From: a virus
Reading direction: 5' to 3' (one strand)
Virus record (IMG/VR): IMGVR_UViG_3300030329_003326
Coordinates: 1 to 38,618 of that record
DNA: 38,618 nt
How positions within the stretch are numbered: position 1 is the stretch's first letter; the number at the start of each line of letters is the position of its first letter. The notes beneath the pieces are model-generated. The model was not told the DNA's origin, made no database searches, and saw only the letters and a program-made list of their open reading frames with translations. This document shows positions 1-6,898 of the stretch, piece after piece. The position numbers and the translations under genes are program-made.

Positions 1-269
1 ATAAAGTTATCTAAATATTGGTGCGCGTCTAGTTTATTAACAAATACATCTGCGCTACGCTCACGTAATGCGGGCTCATCAAAGCCCATTTCTCCTATCA
101 CAACTGCGGGAGCGTATATCTTAAACTCTCGCGTGCTAAGGTCTTTTGTTCCTCTCATCGAACTTTCATTATCATATAAACCACGAATCATTTTACTAAT
201 CATCTTAATTTTACTATTATCAAATAGTGCGGGCTTATATTCATCGTAAATAAGTGGGAACATATTTGT
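1..269. repeat. Terminal direct repeat, left copy
   Basis: These 269 bases are repeated exactly at 38350-38618. The copies lie inside the coding sequence of the primase-helicase, and merging them gives a continuous in-frame gene. The simplest reading is that the contig is a circle (unique length 38,349 bp) opened at an arbitrary point. A true packaging repeat would more usually fall between genes. Confidence 0.97.
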
Positions 270-2072
270 CGACGACCCTAGCGCTGTGAATGCAAAGTTT
301 GTGATGTCGTCAACCCTTAGCATCGGAGAGATGTCTCCGAAAAAAGGCTGAATAAAATGTCGGGCGGTTTCGGACTTACCGCTCCCAGCTTGTCCGTGTA
401 TCATTAGCACGGGGAATCTCACGGAATGAGACTCATATAATCTTTGCTTAACAAAGATACTGATACACCACCCGACAATAGTTGCACAAACCGATATGTC
501 ATTAAACCTAAATAGGTTTCTAAAAATAGACTTTAGCTCATCTTTCTCAATGCTAACCTCAGGTGAAAACGTTAATTCTTTTTTCACCGCAGGGTTAAAG
601 TATATAAAATCTTCTCGTTGAGAGTTTTTATCCCAGCTCATTAACTGGGTTAGCACAATCCAATTTTTACTAAGAGGGTCTTTTATCATACCTACACTAC
701 TACAGCCTTGCACCGAAGGCAATTTAGGATAATGTTGGTTTAAATAATCCAAGACTCTCATTAGCTCATTTTCTGAGCCATACCATAATAGCTTATGATA
801 CAGGGACATAATCTTGCGTTTAAACGCGGGCAGAGAAGATACGTCTCCTGCATCAAAGCTAACGGACTTAATCATTTTATCCGGCGTAATTAAGTCCCAT
901 ACTCTACTAATTTGGTCTTCTATGCGAACAACCCTCACAGGCTCTACAGTAAAAGTAGACAGTTCTTTATCTACTTTAGCACCTTCAATCCAATATCTGC
1001 CCCTAGATTCATAAACAGGAGTGCTAACCGAATTAGTCTTGATTCCGGCGACAGCCGGAGACTTGTAAGGAACTTTAACATCGTCCTTAAAGTCTGTATT
1101 TTTTTGAATCCAATTATAAGTAATAGGTTTCATTCCCTCGCAAGACAATATCTTTTGTTGAGTTAGCTTTCTATCATAGCGCCGGCTGTCAAGCGATGAT
1201 ATATTATGTATTGCTTTTATTCCTTCATCTCCGAAAGGAAGAAGATTCGTTATTAAAGAAATCCAAGCATTATAATCAACTAAAGAAGGGTTGTTTTTGC
1301 ACCAAGAGATGAAAGGGTCATTGAGAACGTTAATTAACCCATCGGGAGCGTAGGTATACTCAATAGTATCTTGCTCATATACAGCAGAGCTCTCAACCTC
1401 ATTAAGTAAATCCCACTTGTCGAGAAGAGTGTTTATGATTTCGGGTGTTAGCTTAACTATCTCATCTAAGAATATTTCTACATCAGAAGTATCCTTATAT
1501 TTATAACCCTTTTCATCTATAAAGTGTGTCCCTTTGTTTATAAACATCGCACTAAAGGGCATATGAATAAGGTTTCCGAAGCCTTTCGATGTCTCAAACA
1601 ACCTGTCCTGCGAGGGAAAGAATCTATCCATCGAGGAGAGCTTATCAGCTCTGCAAGCTAACAAGAATCCTCCCATTAGCCTCCTTGCCTTCCAAGATTC
1701 TATTTCTTCAGAGAAGAATAACCAAATATGCATTCCATTTCCAGACTTAGAAATTTCTGTATAGAAGTTTATATTTAGCTCATCTGCTAACATATGCATA
1801 GCATTTAAAGCTTCAGTTGCCTCTTCTTTTTCAGACTCTGAATGAAAGTCGAAGTCAGCAGATATCCATTTAGTTTTATTTCCCTCAAGTAAAGGATAAA
1901 TCCCTATCCCATAAAACTTTTTATCCGTGACGTGTTTCTTTATTAATTCTTGTGTTATTTTCTTTTTGACAGACTTATAAGCGTAGCGCTTAGTCCTCTT
2001 ATCATAGAAACATTCTGCGTACACGTCGTTACGTGCGTAGAATAAATCCATTAGTTTTTTATATATTTTCAT
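1..2072 (-). CDS. Primase-helicase, N-terminal 690 residues (continues at 38349)
   Basis: Archaeo-eukaryotic primase (AEP) domain fused to a P-loop helicase. It should synthesise primers and unwind phage DNA in the cytoplasm. ATG at 2072 follows a GGGGAG site. The frame is open to base 1 and joins the frame at 37767-38618 to give 884 residues. Visible AEP motifs: metal-binding DFDFH near residues 73-77, SGNGMH near 110-115, then FFPSQDRL (151-158) and GNLIHMPF (166-173), the pattern of TOTE-type primases. The helicase part has Walker A GQAGSGKS near 560-567 and Walker B IYDEY near 606-612. It is the last large gene of the leftward replication operon, after the SSB-like gene, and an iteron array follows its stop. 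No DNA polymerase is encoded, so it probably acts as initiator and primase feeding host polymerase. The AEP call is strong; the helicase superfamily (SF3-like or other) is less certain. Confidence 0.88.
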   Translation of the reverse strand, partial: MKIYKKLMDLFYARNDVYAECFYDKRTKRYAYKSVKKKITQELIKKHVTDKKFYGIGIYPLLEGNKTKWISADFDFHSESEKEEATEALNAMHMLADELNINFYTEISKSGNGMHIWLFFSEEIESWKARRLMGGFLLACRADKLSSMDRFFPSQDRLFETSKGFGNLIHMPFSAMFINKGTHFIDEKGYKYKDTSDVEIFLDEIVKLTPEIINTLLDKWDLLNEVESSAVYEQDTIEYTYAPDGLINVLNDPFISWCKNNPSLVDYNAWISLITNLLPFGDEGIKAIHNISSLDSRRYDRKLTQQKILSCEGMKPITYNWIQKNTDFKDDVKVPYKSPAVAGIKTNSVSTPVYESRGRYWIEGAKVDKELSTFTVEPVRVVRIEDQISRVWDLITPDKMIKSVSFDAGDVSSLPAFKRKIMSLYHKLLWYGSENELMRVLDYLNQHYPKLPSVQGCSSVGMIKDPLSKNWIVLTQLMSWDKNSQREDFIYFNPAVKKELTFSPEVSIEKDELKSIFRNLFRFNDISVCATIVGWCISIFVKQRLYESHSVRFPVLMIHGQAGSGKSETARHFIQPFFGDISPMLRVDDITNFAFTALGSSTNMFPLIYDEYKPALFDNSKIKMISKMIRGLYDNESSMRGTKDLSTREFKIYAPAVVIGEMGFDEPALRERSADVFVNKLDAHQYLDNF

Positions 2073-2097
2073 TGTTTCTCCCCGTGCAAGGTGTTAT

Positions 2098-2117
2098 GCG
2101 GGGGCTCTCGCCCCCGC
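2098..2117. other. GC-rich hairpin between SSB-like and primase genes
   Basis: Perfect 8-bp stem GCGGGGGC/GCCCCCGC with a 4-base loop, striking in AT-rich surroundings. In the leftward transcript it lies just after the SSB-like stop and just before the primase ribosome binding site. No U-run follows, so it is not a standard intrinsic terminator. It could block RNA decay or adjust primase translation. Confidence 0.6.
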
Positions 2118-2125
2118 GTTATTAC

Positions 2126-2866
2126 TTAATTGAATATCTCGTCAACCTCTTTATTTGTCTTCTTTTTTGACCCGATATCTTTTCCGAACTCGTTATCTTT
2201 TTCCATCTCAGGACTGCTAACGAACTCTCTCGATGATTCCCATAGCTGCGTAGCCGTGCTAACATCAGCATCTGATGCTGCGGATTTAGGCTGCGCTTTA
2301 GCTTGAATCACGTGATACTTGTTACCACCCTTCTCCTCAACAGCAGAAGATATTTTAAAATAGCTTCTCCAAGAAGGTCTGATATACATAAGATTAGCAT
2401 TAAGATTCTTAGCAAATTTTGCTGAAGCACCCTTAAATGTAATCATTGCCGGCATTATAGAGTCTTTCTGTAGCACTAAATAATGGTAGCTTTTGACAGC
2501 GTGAGAGCCGTCATCTTTCCACGCGAACTCTTGAGGTGTAATCAAAGAGCCGTCTTCCCAATGTTTACCATCTCTGCTAAACTTTAAGACCTCTCTTCTG
2601 CCCGATTCTCCAACCTCTCCAAATACGCGCGCAGTTGTGTAGTAAGAAACGATAACACATTCAAAGCTATTACCATATATTTCTCCGGTAACGGGATTTA
2701 CAAAATCCCCCGCTTTAACGTTTTCGCCTTCAAATTCAGACATATCAGATATCTTTTGCCATAATACAATACTAGGCACCCTAACATCTGACTTATCAAT
2801 TTCCATTGCATAACCCTGTGGTACTGCTATATTACTACTTTGCTTTGTTGTTATTTTATCACTCAT
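2126..2866 (-). CDS. Probable single-stranded DNA-binding protein
   Basis: A 246-residue soluble protein, ATG at 2866 with an AAGGA site upstream. It has a beta-rich central region (FECVIVSYYTTARVFGEV, later YHYLVLQK and PAMITFKG). A low-complexity, charged C-terminal stretch ends in EVDEIFN. An acidic tail with a terminal aromatic residue is typical of SSB proteins that recruit partners. It sits between the small 140-residue protein and the primase-helicase in the leftward replication operon, where phages often carry an SSB or annealing protein. I see no diagnostic family motif, so the call rests on size, tail and context. It would protect ssDNA and recruit the primase-helicase or nuclease. 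Confidence 0.45.
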   Translation of the reverse strand: MSDKITTKQSSNIAVPQGYAMEIDKSDVRVPSIVLWQKISDMSEFEGENVKAGDFVNPVTGEIYGNSFECVIVSYYTTARVFGEVGESGRREVLKFSRDGKHWEDGSLITPQEFAWKDDGSHAVKSYHYLVLQKDSIMPAMITFKGASAKFAKNLNANLMYIRPSWRSYFKISSAVEEKGGNKYHVIQAKAQPKSAASDADVSTATQLWESSREFVSSPEMEKDNEFGKDIGSKKKTNKEVDEIFN

Positions 2867-2870
2867 TGTT

Positions 2871-3293
2871 TTATCCTTTTTTTCTTATTGTTAACTTTTC
2901 AAAACTATCAAACTCAGCACTCTTTGGCATAGGCAGTTGTCCTTCCATAACCATTCTATGTATTTCCTGCACTCCACCTAAGTTAAGTTGGCGCCTTAGC
3001 ACGAACTCAACATCATTTCTAGTACAGAACTTTTGGAATGCTTGATAGTCACTTACTTTCATTGTGACAACTCTTTCTTTCCAACACGTACCCGCTCCGT
3101 CTACGCTAACTATTTCCGACTTTTCTTCGTCTTCCGCGATGGAGAGGTCTTTCGTGATTTCTTCGTTGACCCTTTTGAGCTCGTCTTTGAACGGCTTCGC
3201 GAGGGCTTCTTTTTGGTCGATTTCGTCTTTGACTTCACGCCAATAGATGATTTTTTCTTTGAGCGTAAGCTCTTCTGTGTCTTTGAATTGCAT
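2871..3293 (-). CDS. Replication-operon protein of unknown function, 140 aa
   Basis: I chose ATG at 3293 because a strong AGGAGAAG site stands just upstream. A longer in-frame start at 3335 lacks one. The N-terminal third is a charged helical, coiled-coil-like region (residues about 1-55). It is followed by a compact mixed domain containing GAGTCWKERVV and FCTRNDVEFVLRRQL. Position and build resemble the Gp157-like accessory proteins found beside phage SSB and helicase genes, but I cannot confirm the family. Its first 61 codons overlap a second frame at 3110-3379 that also has its own good ribosome binding site. Those codons end in C or G far more often than the rest of the gene. Confidence 0.75.
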   Translation of the reverse strand: MQFKDTEELTLKEKIIYWREVKDEIDQKEALAKPFKDELKRVNEEITKDLSIAEDEEKSEIVSVDGAGTCWKERVVTMKVSDYQAFQKFCTRNDVEFVLRRQLNLGGVQEIHRMVMEGQLPMPKSAEFDSFEKLTIRKKG

Positions 3294-3379
3294 TTTTTCT
3301 TCTCCTTCTTTGTTTCTTTTTTTTCTACTCCCCATATAATATCTACTAGGTCTTGTAGTATGTCTTGTACGCTTTTCAT
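3110..3379 (-). CDS. Possible overprinted, very basic 89-aa protein
   Basis: The ATG at 3379 directly follows the helicase stop (TAAATG), with GGAG eight bases upstream. The start region therefore looks coupled and real. The first 29 residues (MKSVQDILQDLVDIIWGVEK, then a Lys-rich stretch) are unique to this frame. The remaining 60 lie in an alternative frame of the next gene and consist almost only of Lys, Ser, Arg and Thr. Such a tail would bind nucleic acid non-specifically, like H1-type or AlgP-type tails. Alternatively only the start is used, or the frame is a by-product of an acidic-coding region. No homology can be claimed. Confidence 0.4.
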   Translation of the reverse strand: MKSVQDILQDLVDIIWGVEKKETKKEKKKCNSKTQKSLRSKKKSSIGVKSKTKSTKKKPSRSRSKTSSKGSTKKSRKTSPSRKTKKSRK

Positions 3380-5032
3380 TTACTTTTCTCCTTTGATGTC
3401 TTCTATCATTGAATAAACCATATCATTCAGTCCTTGCTTTTTCATAACGGCTTTATAAACTCTAAAGTCCACGCTTTTATCAGCACAAAGAAATGTATAG
3501 TTGCACGTCTTAGATTGCCCAATCCTATGAATCCTCTCTTGGGATTGATACAAATCATCAAGAGAATAAGACAGAGAGTAGTAAATAACATTAGAACAAT
3601 TAGTAAAAGTAAGCCCATACTTAGCGCTCTGAACGTTAGCAAACAAAATACGCGCATCGCCGTCTTTAAACCTTTGAATAGCTTCTTGTTGTGAAGTGAC
3701 CGATTGACCCCCGTGTATGAATGCTCCATCTTTATACATCTCCTTAAAGATTGCTATCTCTCCCTTGTAAGTGCAATAAACAATAACTTGTTCATCTGCT
3801 AACTCACCCATTAGCATAGAGTCTAGCTCTTTGTTTTTAGCGTTATGAAATTCTGTAAAAGTTTTATCTCCATCGTCTTCGTGATAAACGAATCCGCTTG
3901 TTATTTGAGACAACTTTTGAAGCTTAGCACCGGCATTTACAGCCGTAATAGTTTTATCTTCAATCTCTGTTATAAATTGCTTAGCCATTTCATCGTAGAA
4001 TTTTTTTTGCTCCCTAGTCATAGTTATTTTTCGTATATTATATATTTTCTCCGGTAAGTCTAAGCAATCATCTTTTTTGTGTCTTATAACTAACCTTTCT
4101 ATCTTAGAGGTTATAGATTCAAACCCTTTCTTCTTAGGAACCCACTCTTTATTCATATAAGACCAAGGGTTAGGCGTGAAATATTTATGCCTAAACTGAT
4201 AAAAAGAACCACCTAACAAACTAGGCTCCACTATATTAAAGGGGGCATATATCTCCATAAGATTGTTTGGAGTTATTAATCCAGATATGATAATTCTTTT
4301 AGGAACAATCCTAGCTAAAGCCGTTACTCTTTTAGTCCACTTAGCACTAGGGTTTTTTAGTCTCACAGCTTCATCGCACACTAAAATATCATACCCTTCT
4401 TCTTCAAAAGTAAATTTTGTATGCATAGATTCGTAGTTAGTGACATAAATGTTAGCATCAGAGTTAAATGCTTCTAATTTTTTCTCAGCAGTTCCAACTG
4501 CCGGCACAATCTTTAAATTAGGATATGTTTTATTACAATCAGCGACCCAACTGCTCTGTATAATACTTTTTGGACAAATAACCAAGACTTTTATTTTATT
4601 ATTCTCTTCCCAATATTCATTAATAACAGAGAGAGTGGCTATCGTTTTCCCCGTACCACAATCAGACAGGTCGGCATAACTGCCCCTAGCCTTGCCAAAT
4701 AATCTAGTTTGGTTTTGATGCCCATATAATATATGAGTGTCATCTTTAGGTAAGTCTGTAAAGCCTGCGCGCTTATACGCGCCCGCACTATGCTCTATAA
4801 AGTTAAGTTCATTGTATACCTTAGATAATGCGGGAGAAAAAACTATATTTAACTCAATGAGAGCTTCACATATAGGTAGTGTTGGCTCTATGAAATACCA
4901 ATACTTATCTTTTTTGTTCCATAAAGCGCCTACAAGCTTAACTCTATCCTTATACTCGTAAGGCACGTCTAAAACTATTTCTCTTGTCTGAGGGTCGTAT
5001 TTTGCGGTTATAATGCTAGATTGTGTCGTCAT
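3380..5032 (-). CDS. SNF2-family (SF2) DNA helicase
   Basis: A 550-residue ATP-dependent DNA translocase. Walker A DCGTGKT is at residues 124-130, the DExx box DEAV at about 220-223, and motif VI QERIHRIGQ near 500, which is typical of SNF2/Rad54-like enzymes. Residues about 10-55 (VGALWNKKDKYWYF) form a small HARP-like DNA-binding N-terminus found in many phage SNF2 helicases. Motif III reads SGLITPNN instead of the usual SGTP. The gene overlaps the end of the upstream histone-like gene by 17 bases and ends against the start of the basic small ORF, so all appear translationally coupled. It probably remodels forks or supports recombination and replication restart alongside the primase-helicase. 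Confidence 0.92.
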   Translation of the reverse strand: MTTQSSIITAKYDPQTREIVLDVPYEYKDRVKLVGALWNKKDKYWYFIEPTLPICEALIELNIVFSPALSKVYNELNFIEHSAGAYKRAGFTDLPKDDTHILYGHQNQTRLFGKARGSYADLSDCGTGKTIATLSVINEYWEENNKIKVLVICPKSIIQSSWVADCNKTYPNLKIVPAVGTAEKKLEAFNSDANIYVTNYESMHTKFTFEEEGYDILVCDEAVRLKNPSAKWTKRVTALARIVPKRIIISGLITPNNLMEIYAPFNIVEPSLLGGSFYQFRHKYFTPNPWSYMNKEWVPKKKGFESITSKIERLVIRHKKDDCLDLPEKIYNIRKITMTREQKKFYDEMAKQFITEIEDKTITAVNAGAKLQKLSQITSGFVYHEDDGDKTFTEFHNAKNKELDSMLMGELADEQVIVYCTYKGEIAIFKEMYKDGAFIHGGQSVTSQQEAIQRFKDGDARILFANVQSAKYGLTFTNCSNVIYYSLSYSLDDLYQSQERIHRIGQSKTCNYTFLCADKSVDFRVYKAVMKKQGLNDMVYSMIEDIKGEK

Positions 5033-5276
5033 ATTCTCGATTTATCCCTTTTAAACTTTTCATATATTGTTTTTCAATAAGGGCGTAAATCTGTTCAGAC
5101 TTCAATCGCTTTATTTTATGCTTTTTAACATCATTGCATAAATCTTTCAAAATGTTCTCCAAGTGCATTTGAATAGCATATATTGCGCCGGCTGATATTT
5201 GAATACCTTCCTCGTTTGCATATCTTTTGACTTGTTTGATTTTTAAAAGTCTTGCTTGTCTATCACCTCTGCCCAT
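5016..5276 (-). CDS. Small DNA-binding protein, possible histone fold
   Basis: An 86-residue, Lys/Arg-rich, all-helical protein. After a basic N-terminus the predicted pattern is a short helix (VKRYANEEG), a loop with IS, a long central helix (residues about 30-52), a basic loop (KIKRLKSE) and a short last helix (QIYALIEK). This order and the hydrophobic spacing resemble archaeal histones and NF-YB-like proteins. The central helix is about four residues shorter and the usual Arg-Asp pair is missing. It is the first gene of the helicase/SSB/primase operon. No ribosome binding site precedes ATG 5276, and a -10-like hexamer is only 6 bases upstream, so it may be translated leaderless. Fold assignment is inference. 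Confidence 0.6.
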   Translation of the reverse strand: MGRGDRQARLLKIKQVKRYANEEGIQISAGAIYAIQMHLENILKDLCNDVKKHKIKRLKSEQIYALIEKQYMKSLKGINREYDDTI

Positions 5277-5282
5277 ACGATA

Positions 5283-5312
5283 AACTTACAACGAATATCA
5301 TATTCAATGCAA
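5283..5312 (-). promoter_or_regulatory. Leftward promoter with palindromic operator
   Basis: Reading leftward: TTGCAT (5312-5307), an 18-base spacer, TAAGTT (5288-5283). The spacer contains the 13-bp palindrome GAATATCATATTC (5293-5305). The same core occurs at 30510-30520 and 31398-31408. At the latter it also lies between a TTG-type -35 and TAAGTT. It would drive the histone-like/helicase/SSB/primase operon. Confidence 0.5.
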
Positions 5313-5338
5313 GAAAAAAAATTATTTTTCTTTTTTCT
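5311..5338 (-). terminator. Weak A/U-rich terminator after lysozyme gene
   Basis: In the leftward transcript the lysozyme gene ends in an A-rich run, its TAA stop and then eight U residues. AAGAAAAA can pair with the U-rich side. It is a weak intrinsic terminator at best. It would separate the late genes from the replication operon whose promoter begins at 5312. Confidence 0.3.
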
Positions 5339-5819
5339 CTTCGGGCTTGTACCCGTTCATAGAACAGAAATGCTCGACCGTTCCGCGACCTTTTTCGCTA
5401 TTATATATACGTTTCCAATACTCAGCTTGACTCATCACATCTCCAACTTTAGGTAGAGGGGCAGGGTCTCTCCAAAATTTAATCCTACAAAGAGCAATGG
5501 CGAATGCCATATTCGTTTTCATTTGAAATTCAAGTTCTAATTTGTCAGCCCTTTGTTCCCATCGAAAACCTACTGTTTTTAATTTCTCAATTAGCAGGGG
5601 TCTAAATTGGACGAAATGGTCTAAAATATCTTTAGCCGTCTCTGGTTCTATTTGCCAAAAAGATATTGCAGGATTGCCTTTAGCAGGGCTAGTTATATGC
5701 CTATAGGCAGACTCAGCCATACCAACGCGATATATCAAATCAACAGCCTCGTGGCTGTGCATTCCTATCTTGAGCAAAGTATCGGATATTACTTTTTTTA
5801 TACCAGTAATTTTCTCCAT
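5322..5819 (-). CDS. Endolysin, transglycosylase-like lysozyme
   Basis: A 165-residue protein with the goose-type or SLT-like signature. AESAYRH gives the likely catalytic Glu36, followed by GNPAISFWQIEPETA (about 48-62) and a C-terminal helical half with MAFAIALCRIKFW. It should cut the glycan backbone of peptidoglycan. There is no signal peptide, so release would depend on a holin; a holin-like gene lies two genes upstream. Its start overlaps the stop of the 63-residue gene. The C-terminus is a Glu/Lys tail (PEEKKEK). Confidence 0.75.
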   Translation of the reverse strand: MEKITGIKKVISDTLLKIGMHSHEAVDLIYRVGMAESAYRHITSPAKGNPAISFWQIEPETAKDILDHFVQFRPLLIEKLKTVGFRWEQRADKLELEFQMKTNMAFAIALCRIKFWRDPAPLPKVGDVMSQAEYWKRIYNSEKGRGTVEHFCSMNGYKPEEKKEK

Positions 5820-6010
5820 TAGTCTTTCATAATAGCTTCTTTAAGAGTGTCTTCTACAGCTTCCCAAATAGCTGTAAATATTTTTTCTTCAGTCTTCTCG
5901 GAAAGCATAGGGATATTTATATCATCATTAATTTTTTTAATTAATTCCCTCTTTCTCTCTTCGTTAAAAAGATAACCTACTACTATTTTCTTAAAACTAT
6001 CATCTGCCAT
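5819..6010 (-). CDS. Small protein of unknown function in lysis cassette
   Basis: A 63-residue helical protein (MADDSFKKIVVGYLFNEE and onward), with neither a signal peptide nor a membrane segment. A good AAAGGAGA-type site precedes the ATG. It lies between the holin-like gene and the endolysin, with its stop overlapping the endolysin start, so it is co-translated with the lysis genes. Its role is unknown; it may regulate lysis. Confidence 0.7.
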   Translation of the reverse strand: MADDSFKKIVVGYLFNEERKRELIKKINDDINIPMLSEKTEEKIFTAIWEAVEDTLKEAIMKD

Positions 6011-6011
6011 A

Positions 6012-6317
6012 CTATCTCCTTTTCTTCTTTTTATTTAAAATATGGTTTATTTTGTCCTGCAAACCATTACCGCTTAATTTAGCAATAATATGTACTAAAG
6101 CCTCGTATTGTTTTTGCAATCCTCTGTTTTCTATTTGAATTTTTTTTTGCTGGTCTATAAGCTTTATAATAATCCCTTCGAGGCGATTAAATTTGTTATG
6201 CAAATCTGCGGTCAAATCATCTTGAATATACTTATTCTGCTTCCAAATAAAATACCCGAACGCCGCAGCAACTACGACAGGGATTCCGAACTGTTCTAAT
6301 GCTTGAATTATATCCAA
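6012..6317 (-). CDS. Holin-like membrane protein (BhlA/UviB type)
   Basis: A 101-residue protein with one N-terminal membrane segment (residues about 9-25, FGIPVVVAAAFGYFIW). A charged coiled coil follows (about 30-75), and the tail is very basic (KKKKRR). One N-terminal transmembrane helix, a KxN linker and a coiled coil is the layout of BhlA/UviB-type holins. It sits directly upstream of the lysis genes. It would permeabilise the inner membrane to release the endolysin. A spanin-like or other membrane role is possible, but no lipobox or periplasmic domain is seen. Confidence 0.6.
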   Translation of the reverse strand: MDIIQALEQFGIPVVVAAAFGYFIWKQNKYIQDDLTADLHNKFNRLEGIIIKLIDQQKKIQIENRGLQKQYEALVHIIAKLSGNGLQDKINHILNKKKKRR

Positions 6318-6328
6318 GTTAGCACCAG

Positions 6329-6898
6329 TTATGTAGGGTCAGCATCAGCAGTGTAAGTCATTTTTTCTTTTCTTAAATATATTTCATCTAAAAACATAAT
6401 ATCGCCTGAATTGTTAGCAATCATACCTATTGTAAAATAAGCTCCAACGGCTGTCGCTGTCCAAATAAGAGAATGGGCTTGAACCCACTGCCCTTCAATC
6501 ATATTAGTAGCGTCAACTCCTATAACATCAGAATACGCATAGTCATTGTTAAACAGCGTAGAGCCTACAGCAACCCAGTAAGCAGTAGGTTCTGCCGTAG
6601 ACGGTACAGTAGGTATTAGCATTTTAAAGCTAAGTTCATATTCCGTCCCCACAACTAAGCTCAAATTAACAAAAGAAGTTTTATTAGCACCGGTTCCTGC
6701 TCCAACCATTTTTACGGAATTATCGCCAGTAGAGCTATAATCGCTTGACTGAGAAATAATGCAATTACAAGACCCGTCAACCGTGTTGTCTCTCCAATCG
6801 CCTACGCCACTCCCTATAGTCACAGTAGATGCTGTAGAGAAAGCATCACCTAGTACGTTATCCCCGTAAAGCGTCGGGTCTTTTCTATAAGTTGTCAT
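6329..6898 (-). CDS. Carbohydrate-binding-module-like virion protein
   Basis: A 189-residue, Ser/Thr/Gly-rich, beta-rich protein. The middle (TEYELSFKMLIP ... WVQAHSLIWTATAVGAYFTIGM ... FLDEIYLRK) matches the strand pattern of jelly-roll carbohydrate-binding modules such as CBM4/9/22. It closes the virion gene block, and its ATG overlaps the stop of the 2195-residue internal protein. It probably decorates the tail or capsid and binds host surface glycans, making it the best receptor-binding candidate in the genome. No separate long tail fibre or endosialidase gene is seen. Confidence 0.6.
   Translation of the reverse strand: MTTYRKDPTLYGDNVLGDAFSTASTVTIGSGVGDWRDNTVDGSCNCIISQSSDYSSTGDNSVKMVGAGTGANKTSFVNLSLVVGTEYELSFKMLIPTVPSTAEPTAYWVAVGSTLFNNDYAYSDVIGVDATNMIEGQWVQAHSLIWTATAVGAYFTIGMIANNSGDIMFLDEIYLRKEKMTYTADADPT

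Noticed and set aside
1-269. True direct terminal repeat from packaging
   Set aside because: It lies within a gene, far from the terminase, and joining the ends restores the frame. Circular assembly is simpler, though read depth would settle it.
3033-3416. 127-codon rightward frame opposite the 140-residue gene
   Set aside because: Phe-rich antisense shadow of a Lys/Glu-rich region; no promoter or ribosome binding site.
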